NCBI RefSeq assembly: GCF_000384295.1
Contig: NZ_KB913037.1
Coordinates: 7,937,533 to 8,001,532 of the forward strand
Direction of reading: 5' to 3'
Length of the DNA stretch: 64,000 nt
From: Amycolatopsis balhimycina FH 1894
GTDB lineage: Bacteria; Actinomycetota; Actinomycetes; Mycobacteriales; Pseudonocardiaceae
Part shown: piece by piece, positions 35,088-47,704 of the stretch
How positions within the stretch are numbered: the stretch's first letter is position 1
Layout: each line of letters opens with the position of its first letter
Made by a program: the position numbers and the translations under genes
The notes under the pieces: model-generated
The model's input: only the letters and a program-made list of their open reading frames with translations
Told to the model about the DNA's origin: nothing
Database searches by the model: none

Positions 35088-37199
35088 TCAGGAAGCCGGG
35101 ACCGAGGCCACGCCCGGGGCCAGGAACGGCTTGCCGTTGACCCGCTCGGAGACGCCGGAGCGGTCCAGGTACGGCGTGATGCCGCCGTTCCAGAACGGCC
35201 AGCCCGCGCCCAGGATCAGGCACAGGTCGATGTCCTGCGCCTCGGCGACCACGCCCTCGTCGAGCATGATCCGGATCTCCTCGGCGATGGCGGACAGCGC
35301 CCGGTCACGCACCTGCTCCGAAGTGGACGGCTTGTCACCCTGCGTCCAGAGCTCAGCGACCTCCGGGTCCACCGACGCGTTGCCCTGGGCGTCCCACAGC
35401 CAGACGCCCTTCTTGCCCGCCTTGACGAACTTGGCGAGGTTGTCGGACACCGTGAACCGGTCCGGGAAGGACTCGTGCAGCGTCTCGCCGACGTGCAGTG
35501 CGATGGCCGGGCCGACGAGCTGCATCAGCGTCAGCGGCGTCATCGGCAGGCCGAGCGGCTCGAGGGCCTTGTCGGCGACCTCGAACGGCGTGCCCTCGTC
35601 GACGGTGACCAGCACCTCGCCCAGGAAGCGCAGCAGGAGCCGGTTGACGACGAACGCCGAAGCGTCCTTCACCAGCACGCTGGACTTCTTCAGCTGCTTG
35701 CCCACCGAGAACGCCGTCGCCAGCGACGCGTCGTCGGTCTGCTCGCCGCGGACGATCTCCAGCAGCGGCAGCACGGCCACCGGGTTGAAGAAGTGGAAGC
35801 CGACCACGCGCTCGGGGTGCTGCAGCTTCGACGCCATCGCGGTGATCGACAGCGACGAGGTGTTCGTCGCCAGGATCGCCTCGGGCTTGACGTGCTGCTC
35901 CAGCTCGGCGAACACCTGCTGCTTGACGCCCAGCTCCTCGAAGACGGCTTCGATGACGAAGTCGGCGTCGGAGAACGCGGCCTTGTCGAGCGAGCCCGTG
36001 ACGAGCGCCTTGAGCCGGTTGGCGCCGTCCTGGGAGAGGCGCTTCTTGCCCAGCAGCTTGTCGATCTCGGCGTGGACGTAGCCGACGCCCTTGTCGACGC
36101 GCTCCTGGTCGACGTCGGTCAGCACGACCGGCACCTTCAGGCGGCGCACGAACAGCAGCGCGAGCTGGCTGGCCATCAGGCCGGCGCCGACGATGCCGAC
36201 CTTGTTCACCTTGCGCGCCAGGTTCTTGTCCGGCGCGCCGGCCGGGCGCTTGGCGCGCTTGTTGACCAGGGTGAACGAGTACAGCCCGGCGCGCAGGACG
36301 TCGGACATGAGCAGCTCGGCGAGGCCGTCGGTCTCGGCCGCGTAGCCGCGGTCCAGATCGTTCTCGCGAGCCAGTTCCAGCAGCTCGACGGCCTTGGTCG
36401 CGCCCGGCGACGCGCCGTGCGTGCGCCCGTCCACAAGGGACTTGGCGCGCGCGATGGCCGCGTCCCACGCGGAACCGCGGTCGATCTCCGGGCGAGCCGG
36501 GGTGATCTCGCCGTTGACGACCTTCGCCAGCCACAGCAGCGACTGCTCGAGGTAGTCGGCCGAGCCGAAGACCGCGTCGACGATGCCGAGCTCGGCCGTC
36601 TGCTTGACGGTGAGCATCTTGTTCTGCGCCAAGGCGTTCTCGATGATCACCGTGACGGCCGCGTCCGCGCCGATCAGGTTCGGCAGCAGCTGCGTGCCGC
36701 CCCAGCCCGGGAACAGGCCTAGGAAGACCTCGGGGAACGCGATGGCGGCGGTGTTCTCCGACAGCGTCCGGTAGTGGCAGGACAGCGCCAGTTCCAGGCC
36801 GCCGCCCATGACCGCGCCGTTGACGAAACCGAACGTCGGAATCGAAGACTCGGTGAGGCGGCGGAACACGTCGTGCCCGGTCTGGGCGATCTCGCGCGCC
36901 AGCTCCGGGTCGCTCACGGACTCGACGCCCGAGAGGTCGGCGCCGACGGCGAAGATGAACGGCTTGCCGGTGACGGCGATCGCGGCCGGCCCGGCCTCGA
37001 ACGCGACGTCCAGCGCGGCGTTCAGCGACACCAGGCCCTGCGGGCCGAAGGTGTTCGGCCGGGTGTGGTCGTGGCCGTTGTCGAGCGTGATCAGCGCGAC
37101 GGGCTTCTCGAGCCCGGGCACCTTGACCAGGCGGGTCTTCGCTTCGGTGACGACCTCGTCCGGGAACGCGGCCTTCGCGGCTTCAGCGGTGAAAGTCAT
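35088..37199 (-). CDS. fadB: Fatty acid oxidation complex alpha subunit (enoyl-CoA hydratase/3-hydroxyacyl-CoA dehydrogenase)
   Basis: A 703-residue bifunctional beta-oxidation enzyme. The N-terminal crotonase half has an oxyanion-hole segment around FAVGADLSGV (~106-115) and GGGLELALSCHYR (~152-164), with the catalytic Glu near FPEVFLGLFPGWGG. The C-terminal half starts VGIVGAGLMASQLA (NAD Rossmann, ~345), then SSLSITAMA and GFHFFNPVAVLPLLE with the catalytic His, and ends in the 3HCDH dimer domain. The start ATG shares a base with the fadA stop (TAATG), so the two subunits are coupled. The long frame upstream of the ATG is antisense-like noise. Confidence 0.93.
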   Translation of the reverse strand: MTFTAEAAKAAFPDEVVTEAKTRLVKVPGLEKPVALITLDNGHDHTRPNTFGPQGLVSLNAALDVAFEAGPAAIAVTGKPFIFAVGADLSGVESVSDPELAREIAQTGHDVFRRLTESSIPTFGFVNGAVMGGGLELALSCHYRTLSENTAAIAFPEVFLGLFPGWGGTQLLPNLIGADAAVTVIIENALAQNKMLTVKQTAELGIVDAVFGSADYLEQSLLWLAKVVNGEITPARPEIDRGSAWDAAIARAKSLVDGRTHGASPGATKAVELLELARENDLDRGYAAETDGLAELLMSDVLRAGLYSFTLVNKRAKRPAGAPDKNLARKVNKVGIVGAGLMASQLALLFVRRLKVPVVLTDVDQERVDKGVGYVHAEIDKLLGKKRLSQDGANRLKALVTGSLDKAAFSDADFVIEAVFEELGVKQQVFAELEQHVKPEAILATNTSSLSITAMASKLQHPERVVGFHFFNPVAVLPLLEIVRGEQTDDASLATAFSVGKQLKKSSVLVKDASAFVVNRLLLRFLGEVLVTVDEGTPFEVADKALEPLGLPMTPLTLMQLVGPAIALHVGETLHESFPDRFTVSDNLAKFVKAGKKGVWLWDAQGNASVDPEVAELWTQGDKPSTSEQVRDRALSAIAEEIRIMLDEGVVAEAQDIDLCLILGAGWPFWNGGITPYLDRSGVSERVNGKPFLAPGVASVPAS

Positions 37200-38431
37200 T
37201 ACTTCGCCCCCTCGAACGCCGGGTTCTCCCAGATCACGGTGCCGCCCATGCCGATGCCGATGCACATCGTCGTCATGCCGTACCGCACGTCGGGCCGCTC
37301 GGCGAACTGGCGCGCCAGCTGCGTCATGAGCCGGACGCCGGACGACGCCAGCGGGTGGCCGCAGGCGATCGCGCCGCCCCACTGGTTCACGCGCGGGTCT
37401 TCGTCGTCGATGCCGAAGTGGTCGAGGAAGGCCAGCACCTGCACGGCGAAGGCCTCGTTGATCTCGAACAGGCCGATGTCGTCGATGGAGAGACCGGTGC
37501 GCTTGAAGAGCTTCTCGGTGGCCGGCACCGGGCCGATGCCCATGACCTCCGGCTCGACGCCGGCGAAGGAGTAGCCGACCAGCCGCATGGCGACGGGCAG
37601 GCCCAGCTCGCGGGCGGTCTCCTCGTCGGCGAGGATCGACGCGGTCGCGCCATCGTTGAGGCCCGCGGCGTTGCCCGCGGTGATCCGGCCGAACGGGCGG
37701 AACGGCGTCTTCAGGCCGGCGAGGGTCTCGAGCGTGGTGCCGGGGCGCGGCGGCTCGTCCTCGGTGGCCAGGCCCCAGCCGAGTTCCTTCGAACGGGTGG
37801 CGACCGGGACCAGCTCGGGGCCGATCTTGCCGGTCTTGACGGCCTCGGCGTAGCGCTCCTGGCTGCGCGCGGCGTAGGCGTCGGTGCGCTGCTTGGTGAT
37901 CGCGGGGAACCGGTCGTGCAGGTTCTCGGCGGTCTGGCCCATGACGAGCGCGGTCGGGTCGACGAGCTTGTCGGCGATGATCCGCGGGTTCGGGTCGACG
38001 CCCTCGCCCATCGGGTGGCGGCCCATGTGCTCGACGCCACCGGCGATGGCGATGTCGTAGGCGCCGAAGCCGATGCCGGACGCGGCGGTCGTGACGGCCG
38101 TCATGGCGCCGGCGCACATGCGGTCGATGGCGAAGCCGGGCACCGACTTGGGCAGCCCGGCCAGCAGCGCGGCCGTGCGGCCGATGGTCAGGCCCTGGTC
38201 GCCCGTCTGGGTGGTGGCGGCGATGGCCACCTCGTCGACGCGCTCGGGCGGCAGTTCGGGGTGCCGCCGCAGCAGCTCGCGAATGGCGTTGACGACGAGG
38301 TCGTCGGCGCGGGTCCCGGCGTACATGCCCTTGTCGCCGGCCTTGCCGAAGGGGGTGCGGACCCCCTCGACGAAGGCGACATTGCGCACGCCTCGCGCGG
38401 TCGGCGCGAGCGGCGTTGCTGGTGCGGCCAC
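37199..38431 (-). CDS. fadA: Acetyl-CoA acyltransferase (3-ketoacyl-CoA thiolase)
   Basis: A 410-residue thiolase that completes the beta-oxidation cycle with FadB. The acyl-accepting Cys106 is in DRMCAGAM. The NEAFA motif and the His in GGAIACGHPLASSG are in place, and the second active-site Cys is in MCIGIGMGG. It is the promoter-proximal gene of the fadA-fadB operon and starts with GTG. A perfect GTTACC-N4-GGTAAC palindrome lies ~45 bp upstream and is a probable operator. Confidence 0.94.
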   Translation of the reverse strand: MAAPATPLAPTARGVRNVAFVEGVRTPFGKAGDKGMYAGTRADDLVVNAIRELLRRHPELPPERVDEVAIAATTQTGDQGLTIGRTAALLAGLPKSVPGFAIDRMCAGAMTAVTTAASGIGFGAYDIAIAGGVEHMGRHPMGEGVDPNPRIIADKLVDPTALVMGQTAENLHDRFPAITKQRTDAYAARSQERYAEAVKTGKIGPELVPVATRSKELGWGLATEDEPPRPGTTLETLAGLKTPFRPFGRITAGNAAGLNDGATASILADEETARELGLPVAMRLVGYSFAGVEPEVMGIGPVPATEKLFKRTGLSIDDIGLFEINEAFAVQVLAFLDHFGIDDEDPRVNQWGGAIACGHPLASSGVRLMTQLARQFAERPDVRYGMTTMCIGIGMGGTVIWENPAFEGAK

Positions 38432-38475
38432 GAATGCTCCATGAAGTAGACGTTGTTAGCCGCACGATAGCCCTT

Positions 38476-38491
38476 GTTACCCACCGGTAAC
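38476..38491. promoter_or_regulatory. Palindromic operator upstream of fadA
   Basis: GTTACCCACCGGTAAC: perfect 6-bp arms around a 4-bp spacer. On the minus strand it overlaps the likely promoter, since TATCGT follows at -10 distance. It fits a TetR- or GntR-type fatty-acid regulator; which protein binds is not visible in the window. Confidence 0.55.
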
Positions 38492-38516
38492 CAGTGGTGT
38501 GGCCCGGTCGAGTGGG

Positions 38517-39146
38517 CTACGGCACACTCTGGGGCTTGAGGGTCCCGCCTTTGACGAGCCAGGCGACGCCGAACGCCTCCACCGCGATGGCCTCCAGCCA
38601 CAGGGCCGGGTGCAGCTCCGGGATGAGGCCGAGGAACTTGGCCAGGGCGATCAGCACGAGGCAGGCGAGGATCGCGCCACCGCAGGTGCGGTAGAGCGCG
38701 CCGAACTTCTCCGGCTGCTCGCCGTCGTGGGGGAAGAGGCGGAGGCAGAAATAGGCGAGGGAGAGGAAGAACACGGCGGCGAAGACGAGGTGCAGGACGC
38801 CGGAGGTCCGGTCCCAGGCCGTCACGTCGTGGTCCGGCGTGGTGGGGAACAGCGCGAGGCCGATCGCCCCGAGACCGGCGACGCTGCTCGCGACGTTGTC
38901 GACGCGGTCGTGGCCGTAGTAGGCGAGCAGGAACACCCCGGCCGCGCACATCGCGCCGACCAGGACGTCCCGCAGGTCGGTGTAGTAGTAGCCGCTGAGC
39001 GAGCCGATGAGGTCGCCGCCCTGGACCAGCTGCTTGCCGAGGATGAGGGCGAACGGCAGGGCGAGCCCGATGAGCCCGATGGCGCGCCGCAGGAACAGGT
39101 ACGAGTGGACGAGGGTGGTCTGCGGGGATGTGGTCGCCGTGGTCAT
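38517..39146 (-). CDS. Multi-pass membrane protein, uncharacterised
   Basis: A 209-residue integral membrane protein with about six to seven hydrophobic segments from residue ~20 to ~200. SISGYYYTDLRDVLVGAM-like text (here GSLSGYYYTDLRDVLVG) and RVDNVASSVAGLGAIGLALFP are conserved-looking loops I have seen in uncharacterised bacterial membrane proteins, but I know no function. ATG 39146 has GGAGG four bases upstream. It is transcribed alone, away from the fadA promoter. Confidence 0.7.
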   Translation of the reverse strand: MTTATTSPQTTLVHSYLFLRRAIGLIGLALPFALILGKQLVQGGDLIGSLSGYYYTDLRDVLVGAMCAAGVFLLAYYGHDRVDNVASSVAGLGAIGLALFPTTPDHDVTAWDRTSGVLHLVFAAVFFLSLAYFCLRLFPHDGEQPEKFGALYRTCGGAILACLVLIALAKFLGLIPELHPALWLEAIAVEAFGVAWLVKGGTLKPQSVP

Positions 39147-39206
39147 GGCCGCCTCCGGGGGTTCACTGAGGTGAATCGGCCTGGAGATGCCCACGGGTGA
39201 GGCTTG

Positions 39207-39405
39207 TTACCGCGGAGTTGTCCAGATCCTCAGCTGATCGTTACGCAGCTCGGCGAAGGCGCCGTCGCGGTGGGCGGTGGGGCGGAATCCCGGGGCGAAG
39301 CCGATGCGGGCACCTTCGGCGGGGTCCCAGACCTCGAAGCCCGCCTCGGCGGCGACGTACAGCAGACCGCCGTGGGCCCACATCCGCCCGGCAGTGAGAT
39401 CGCGC
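39207..39405 (-). pseudogene. C-terminal fragment of a lost protein
   Basis: About 65 codons ending in TAA at 39207 read as good protein: RDLTAGRMWAHGGLLYVAAE, then an AGFEVWDP segment and a tail ending LRIWTTPR. This looks like the last blades of a beta-propeller or the C-terminus of a quinoprotein-like protein. There is no full gene: coding character stops at ~39405, just before the end of the allophanate hydrolase gene. It is probably a remnant left when the nitrogen operon arrived or when DNA was deleted. Short, so only moderately sure. Confidence 0.45.
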
Positions 39406-39434
39406 CCTCAGTGTCGACCGGCGGCGAAAACCAT

Positions 39435-41035
39435 TTACCGCGCGCCGAGGTGGGCCAGCCAGCCGCCCTTCGCCGAGATGTCCTCCGAGCCTTCCGTAGC
39501 TGCCGGTTCGCACAGGAAGCCGGATACCGACCGGCCGTCCGCCAGTTCCAGCTTCCCGATCGCCAGCGGGGCCGGGATCCCGGCCACGAACTCGCCGAAA
39601 CCCCGCGGCGGCAGCTCCCAGACCTCCGCGGCCACCGACACACCGCCGGACGCGACCCGCACCAGTCCCGGCTTCGGCGGCACGGTGTCCAGCGCGTACA
39701 ACCGGTACGCAGGCGCCGTCGAAACCTCGGACACGAACCGGCCGCCGCGGGAGGTCAGCTCGTGGTTCAGCGGCTGACCCCGCAGATGTGCGCCGACCAC
39801 CACGATCGGGACCCTTTCACTCCGCAGTCCCGCCAAGGCGGCCAGCTTCAGGTCGTCGTGCGGGGCACCGAGGAACATCACGCCGAACGGGCGCCCGGCC
39901 ACCGTGCCCGCGGGAACCGCCAACGCCGACAGCCCGAACAGGTTGGTCGAGTTGGTGAACCGGCCCAGGCGTGCGTTGACCGCGACCGGGTCCGCCGCGA
40001 CCTCCGCCAGAGTCGGGTGCTCGGTCGTCGTCGGGACCAGGAGCGCGTCGACGCCGGCGAGTGCGGCGAGTGCTTCCGCCCGCAGGTCCCTCAGCGTCTC
40101 CTGGTCGGCGAACAGCCGGTGCGCCCGGATGTCCCGGGCGGGGCTGATGATCGACCGCACGATCGGGTCGACGGCGTCCGGGCGGGCGTCGATGAACTCG
40201 CCGACCGCGGTGTACCGCTCGGCGACGAACGCGCCGCCGTACAACAGCCGGGCCGCCTCCAGGAACGCCGAAATGTCCACAGTGGTCACTTCGGCGCCTG
40301 TCGTGGCGTAGTCCGACACCGCGGCTTCGAACGCCTCGGCCCAGCCGGGCGCCAGCGGGCCCAGCTGGTCCGGGGACGGCACGCCGAGCCGGAAGCGTCC
40401 CGTGTGGACCTGGGCGGGTTCGGCGAGGCAGGTCAGCGCGAACGACGCCTCCTCGACCGTCCGCGCGAACAGCGACACGCAGTCGATGCTCGCGCACGCG
40501 GGGACGACGCCCTCGGTCGGCAGGAGGCCCGGTGTCGGCTTGAGCCCGACGATCCCGTTGAACGCCGCCGGCACCCGGCCCGAGCCCGCGGTGTCCGTCC
40601 CCAGCGCCAGATCGACGATGCCCAGCGCGACCGCCACCGCCGATCCCGAGCTGGATCCGCCGGAGACGTAAGCCGGGTCCACGGCGTTGCGGACCGCGCC
40701 GTACGGGCTGCGCGTCCCGACCAGGCCGGTCGCGAACTGGTCCAGGTTCGTCGTGCCGAGCACCAGCGCCCCGGCCGCCCGCAGCCGGGCGACGACCGGC
40801 GCGTCGGTCTCCGGCTTGTACGCGTACGCCGGGCAGGCCGCCGTCGTCGGCAGGCCCGCGACGTCGATGTTGCCCTTGACCGCCACAAGCTTGCCGTAGA
40901 GCGGCAAGCCGCGTTCCTCCAGCGCGGCGGCCTCGGCCAGGACGTCGGCTTCCGGCCGGAGGTCGATCCAGATCTCCGGCCGGTCCACCTGCTCGATGCG
41001 CCGGTAGGCGGCCCGCACCCGCTCCTCGATCGCGG

Positions 41036-41039
<4 letters not shown>
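39435..41039 (-). CDS. atzF: Allophanate hydrolase
   Basis: Hydrolyses allophanate to ammonia and carbon dioxide, the last step of urea or guanidine carboxylation pathways. The 534-residue protein has the amidase signature with its Ser-cisSer-Lys triad: Lys in LVAVKGNIDV (~54), then GGSSSGSAVAVALG (~127-140) with the first Ser, and GTDTAGSGRVPA with the nucleophile Ser. A C-terminal ~120-residue allophanate hydrolase domain follows. Its ATG overlaps the carboxylase stop by 4 nt. It is the last gene of the operon. Confidence 0.93.
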
Positions 41040-44577
<3,538 letters not shown>

Positions 44578-44581
<4 letters not shown>

Positions 44582-45213
44582 TCGCCGCCTCCGGAGGAGG
44601 TGACGACCAGCCGCACCGGCGTCGGGTCGAAGCCGTTGCAGGGGTTGTTGATCTGCGGGCAGTTCGAGACGAGCACGAGCACGTCGGTCTCCGCGCGCAG
44701 CCGGACCTCCAGGCCCGGCGCGGAGATGCCGTCGACGATGCCGAGGGTGCCGTCCGCCTCGACCGGCACGTTCATGTACCAGTTGACGTTGCTGACCAGG
44801 TCGCGCTTGCCCAGGCCCCACTTGGCGCCCTCGATGAGGAAGTTCTCGACGCAGGCGTGCTGGTGACGGGTGTGCTGGCCGTAGCGGAGGCTGTTGGACT
44901 CCTTGCTGCACGCGCCGCCGAGCGTGTCGTGGCGCCCGCAGGTGTCGGCGACGACGGTCAGCAGCGGGGCGCCTTCCTGGGTGCGCAGCACGCTGCCCGT
45001 GGTCAGGAAGATGTTGCCCTGCGCGGCGATCGTCGCGGCCGCGCTGTAGCGCTTGGCGGTGTCGTTCGCGTCGTAGCAGAGGAAGTCGACGGCCTGGTTG
45101 CCGCCCAGGTCGACGATCGTCAGCTCCTGGCCCCGCTTCAGGACCGTGGAGAACGGCGCCCGCGCGGGGACGTCGTAGCTGATTTCCAGCCGGGACTCGT
45201 ACGCCGTGCTCAT
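44578..45213 (-). CDS. DUF1989 protein, urea-carboxylase-associated type 2 (CgdB-like)
   Basis: A 211-residue subunit of a two-part enzyme long called urea amidolyase-associated proteins and reported as carboxyguanidine deiminase. Conserved points: GNQAVDFLCYDAND, CGRHDTLGGACSKE with cysteines and His typical of a metal site, and NCPQINNPCNGFDPTPVRL near the C-terminus. It would hydrolyse carboxyguanidine to allophanate and ammonia. Its ATG overlaps the partner gene's stop (ATGA) and its stop overlaps the carboxylase start, so all three are made together. Confidence 0.87.
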
Positions 45214-46043
45214 GCGATCCCCCGGGCCGTGAGGTAGTCGGCGGTGTTCTCGAAGGCGCGCCGCGCCTCCGGACTGTGCGTCCATTCCGGACTGTCCGGT
45301 GTGGATGGACGGTCTCGCCAGGCGAGGACCTCCAGTTTGGTCACCGTGTAATCGGGCCGCGGGTCGACCGGGTGCGCCACGTTGGCCACCAGCACGATCG
45401 CCGGGATCTCGATCCGCAGGTCGACGGCCTTGCCCGCGCCCGCGGAGCCGGTGAACTCCAGCCCGCCTTCGGGCTGGACCCGCACGCCCTGGAAGAGCGA
45501 CAGGCTCGGTGGCAGGTCGCGCGGCTCCAGGCCGTTCTTCGCCGCCGCCAAGGTGAACAGCGCGAGCCCGGCGGGGGAGGGGCCTTCGGGGGACCCGCTG
45601 CCGTGGCGCGCCGTATTTTCGTCCACAGTGGACGTTCCGCACAGGGCGTCGTGCCGCCCGCTGGAATCCGCGACGATCGTGGCCAGCACCCGCGCCTGGT
45701 CCGACAGCAGCGCCACCGACTCGCCGAGGTAGGCGTTCCACTGCACCTTGACCGTGTCGGCGACGTTCAGCCGTTCCCACGGCTGGTCGGCGTTGAACAG
45801 CAGCAGGTGCGCGCAGGCGTCGCCGTCGACGTCGGTCAGCCGCAGCCGCGTGCCCCGGGCCAGCACCTTGTGCGTGTACCCGCCGCCGGCCACGGTCTCG
45901 GCCCAGGTCAGCGCCTCGGGCGCGACCCCGGGCGGGGTTGACGGCCAAGTGCTCGCCGGGATCGACGGCATCGTGTCGACGACGGTGCCTGCCTGGGCGC
46001 GGGCGTGGTCGCGAGCGCCGTAGGTCGTCGCGGTGGTGCTCAT
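45210..46043 (-). CDS. DUF1989 protein, urea-carboxylase-associated type 1 (CgdA-like)
   Basis: A 277-residue larger partner. After a ~45-residue leader, the DUF1989 fold starts AGGGYTHKVLARGTRLRL, with GDACAHLLLFNAD, SSGRHDALCGTST and CxxH-like features matching its partner gene. The C-terminal ~80 residues (ENTADYLTARGIA) are specific to type 1. Expected role: carboxyguanidine deiminase together with the next gene. It overlaps the permease stop and the partner gene's start by 4 nt each. Confidence 0.87.
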   Translation of the reverse strand: MSTTATTYGARDHARAQAGTVVDTMPSIPASTWPSTPPGVAPEALTWAETVAGGGYTHKVLARGTRLRLTDVDGDACAHLLLFNADQPWERLNVADTVKVQWNAYLGESVALLSDQARVLATIVADSSGRHDALCGTSTVDENTARHGSGSPEGPSPAGLALFTLAAAKNGLEPRDLPPSLSLFQGVRVQPEGGLEFTGSAGAGKAVDLRIEIPAIVLVANVAHPVDPRPDYTVTKLEVLAWRDRPSTPDSPEWTHSPEARRAFENTADYLTARGIA

Positions 46044-47524
46044 GGCGTCCTCTCTGAGAGCGCGGGTTCGAGGGCGGGAGCGGGACGCAGCCGCAGCCAG
46101 CAGAGCCGGCCGATCACCAGCGCGCCGCCGACGAACTCTATCGGGAACAAGAGCATCCAGGGGGAGCCCGAACCGGAGAGATCGTAGATCTCCGCACGGG
46201 GCCAGGCGATGTTCACGATCATGCCGATTCCGTAGAGAACGACCGCCACGTTCACCGCGACGCCCCAGCGACCGAGGGAGAACCGGCCGGCCTCCGCGGG
46301 GAACCGCCCGCGCAGCCGGTTCACCAGCAGCGGGCCGGTGACCAGCAGGTACGCCAGGTAGACGACCACCACCGACGTCCCGGTGATCGTGCTGAACAGC
46401 GTCGGGTTGCCGACGTTGAGCAGCAGCAGCCCGATGGCCAGGGCACCGGACAGCAGCGCGGGTGCGACCGGCGTCCCCGTGCGCGGGCTCACCGACGAAA
46501 GTCGGGTGGACCCGGGAAGGGCGCCGTCGCGGGCCATCGCGTAGATCAGCCGGACGGTGCCGGTCTGGATGGTCAGGGTGCAGACCACGACGGCGACCGC
46601 GACGTCGGCGAGGAAGACCCGGCCGAGCGTGTCGCCGAAGACGGCGGTGATCACGTACGGCAGGCCGTGGCCGGCGAGCTGCCCGTCGGTGAGGCTCGGC
46701 GCGGCCATCAGCGCGGTGACGACCACCGCGAGGCCGCCGATCCCGGAGACGAGCACGGCCCGCAGCACCGCCCGCGGAGCCGCCCGGCGCGCGTCCTTCG
46801 TCTCCTCCGCGACCGATGCGGCGGTGTCGAAGCCGTAGAGGACGTACGCGGCCATAAGTGCCGAAGCGAGCACGCCCCCGATGCCGGCGCTCGTGCCCGG
46901 GGCGTCGTGCAGCACCACCTGCGGGCCCCGCACGGCGAACAGCCCGAGCCCGGTCACGAGCACCACGACGCCGACGAGTTCGGCCGCCACGCCGACGTCG
47001 TTGATCCGCGCCATCAGCCGGACCCCGCCGGCGTTCACCGCGGTGGTGAAGACGAGCAGCAGCGTGCCGAGCAGCACGGCGTTGGCCGCGCCCGAGGGCG
47101 ACGTCACCGACGGGTCGCCGCCGACGAGCTGGAAGCCGTCCCACACCGATGGCAGTACGACCTGCAGCGCGATCGCGGCGGCCGCGAGGGCGACGATGCA
47201 GCCGAGGAGCATCATCCAGCCGGCCAGCCAGCCGAGGAACCCCTTCGACAGCTGTTTCGCCCACTGGTACACGGATCCGGCGAGCGGGTAGCGCGCGGCG
47301 AGCTCGGCGAACATCAGCGCGACGAGCAGCTGGCCGGCCAGGACGACGGGCCACGTCCAGAAGAAGAGCGGCCCGCCGAAGGTGTAGCCGAAGCCGAAGA
47401 GCTGGAAGACGGTGGTGAGGATGGAGACGAAGGAGAAGCCGGCGGCGAAGGCGGAGAACCCGCCCAGCGACCGGCGAAGCTCCTGGCGGTAACCGAAGGC
47501 GGCGAGTTCGTCGGGTGGGGTCAT
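46040..47524 (-). CDS. APC-family permease of the urea/guanidine operon
   Basis: A 494-residue transporter with about 12 membrane segments, starting GYRQELRRSLGGFSAFAAGFSFVSI, typical of permeases linked to urea carboxylase operons. GFDTAASVAEETKDARRAAP is the usual loop after segment 6. It is the promoter-proximal gene and most likely imports guanidine, urea or a related small nitrogen compound. The stop overlaps the next ATG. ATG 47524 has GGAGCG upstream. Confidence 0.86.
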   Translation of the reverse strand: MTPPDELAAFGYRQELRRSLGGFSAFAAGFSFVSILTTVFQLFGFGYTFGGPLFFWTWPVVLAGQLLVALMFAELAARYPLAGSVYQWAKQLSKGFLGWLAGWMMLLGCIVALAAAAIALQVVLPSVWDGFQLVGGDPSVTSPSGAANAVLLGTLLLVFTTAVNAGGVRLMARINDVGVAAELVGVVVLVTGLGLFAVRGPQVVLHDAPGTSAGIGGVLASALMAAYVLYGFDTAASVAEETKDARRAAPRAVLRAVLVSGIGGLAVVVTALMAAPSLTDGQLAGHGLPYVITAVFGDTLGRVFLADVAVAVVVCTLTIQTGTVRLIYAMARDGALPGSTRLSSVSPRTGTPVAPALLSGALAIGLLLLNVGNPTLFSTITGTSVVVVYLAYLLVTGPLLVNRLRGRFPAEAGRFSLGRWGVAVNVAVVLYGIGMIVNIAWPRAEIYDLSGSGSPWMLLFPIEFVGGALVIGRLCWLRLRPAPALEPALSERTP

Positions 47525-47590
47525 GCGCGCTCCTGACCTGGTTTCGATCGCTTGACAGAAATTAGGTCTTCACCGCGACGCGATGATCTC

Positions 47591-47635
47591 CGCCGTGTTA
47601 GGGGTCCGTTAACGGCGGCATCGACACGGTGTCAA
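47591..47635. promoter_or_regulatory. Operator/promoter region of the carboxylase operon
   Basis: Between the permease gene (leftward) and the tetR-type gene (rightward). CCGCCGTGTTA...TAACGGCGG (47591-47619) is an inverted repeat, and GACACGGTGTC (47623-47633) is a second palindrome. A minus-strand TTGACA (47635-47630) lies 17 nt from TTAACG, a weak -10. The palindromes are likely sites for the divergent TetR protein. I saw no guanidine (ykkC-type) riboswitch pattern. Confidence 0.45.
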
Positions 47636-47704
47636 TGACGACATCCGGGCGTAACCGCACCTCCGTGCGCGTGTCGTGGCCGCGGACCTGGCAAGATCAC
47701 ATCC

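Noticed and set aside
35088..38465. A possible 1125-residue FadB fusion with an N-terminal extension
   Set aside because: The extra ~420 residues are fadA read in another frame. The true ATG at 37199 shares a base with the fadA stop.
47525..47704. Guanidine-I (ykkC) riboswitch before the carboxylase operon
   Set aside because: The leader has palindromes but not the conserved ACG-type loops I would expect. It was not tested with a covariance model, so this is a reading by eye.
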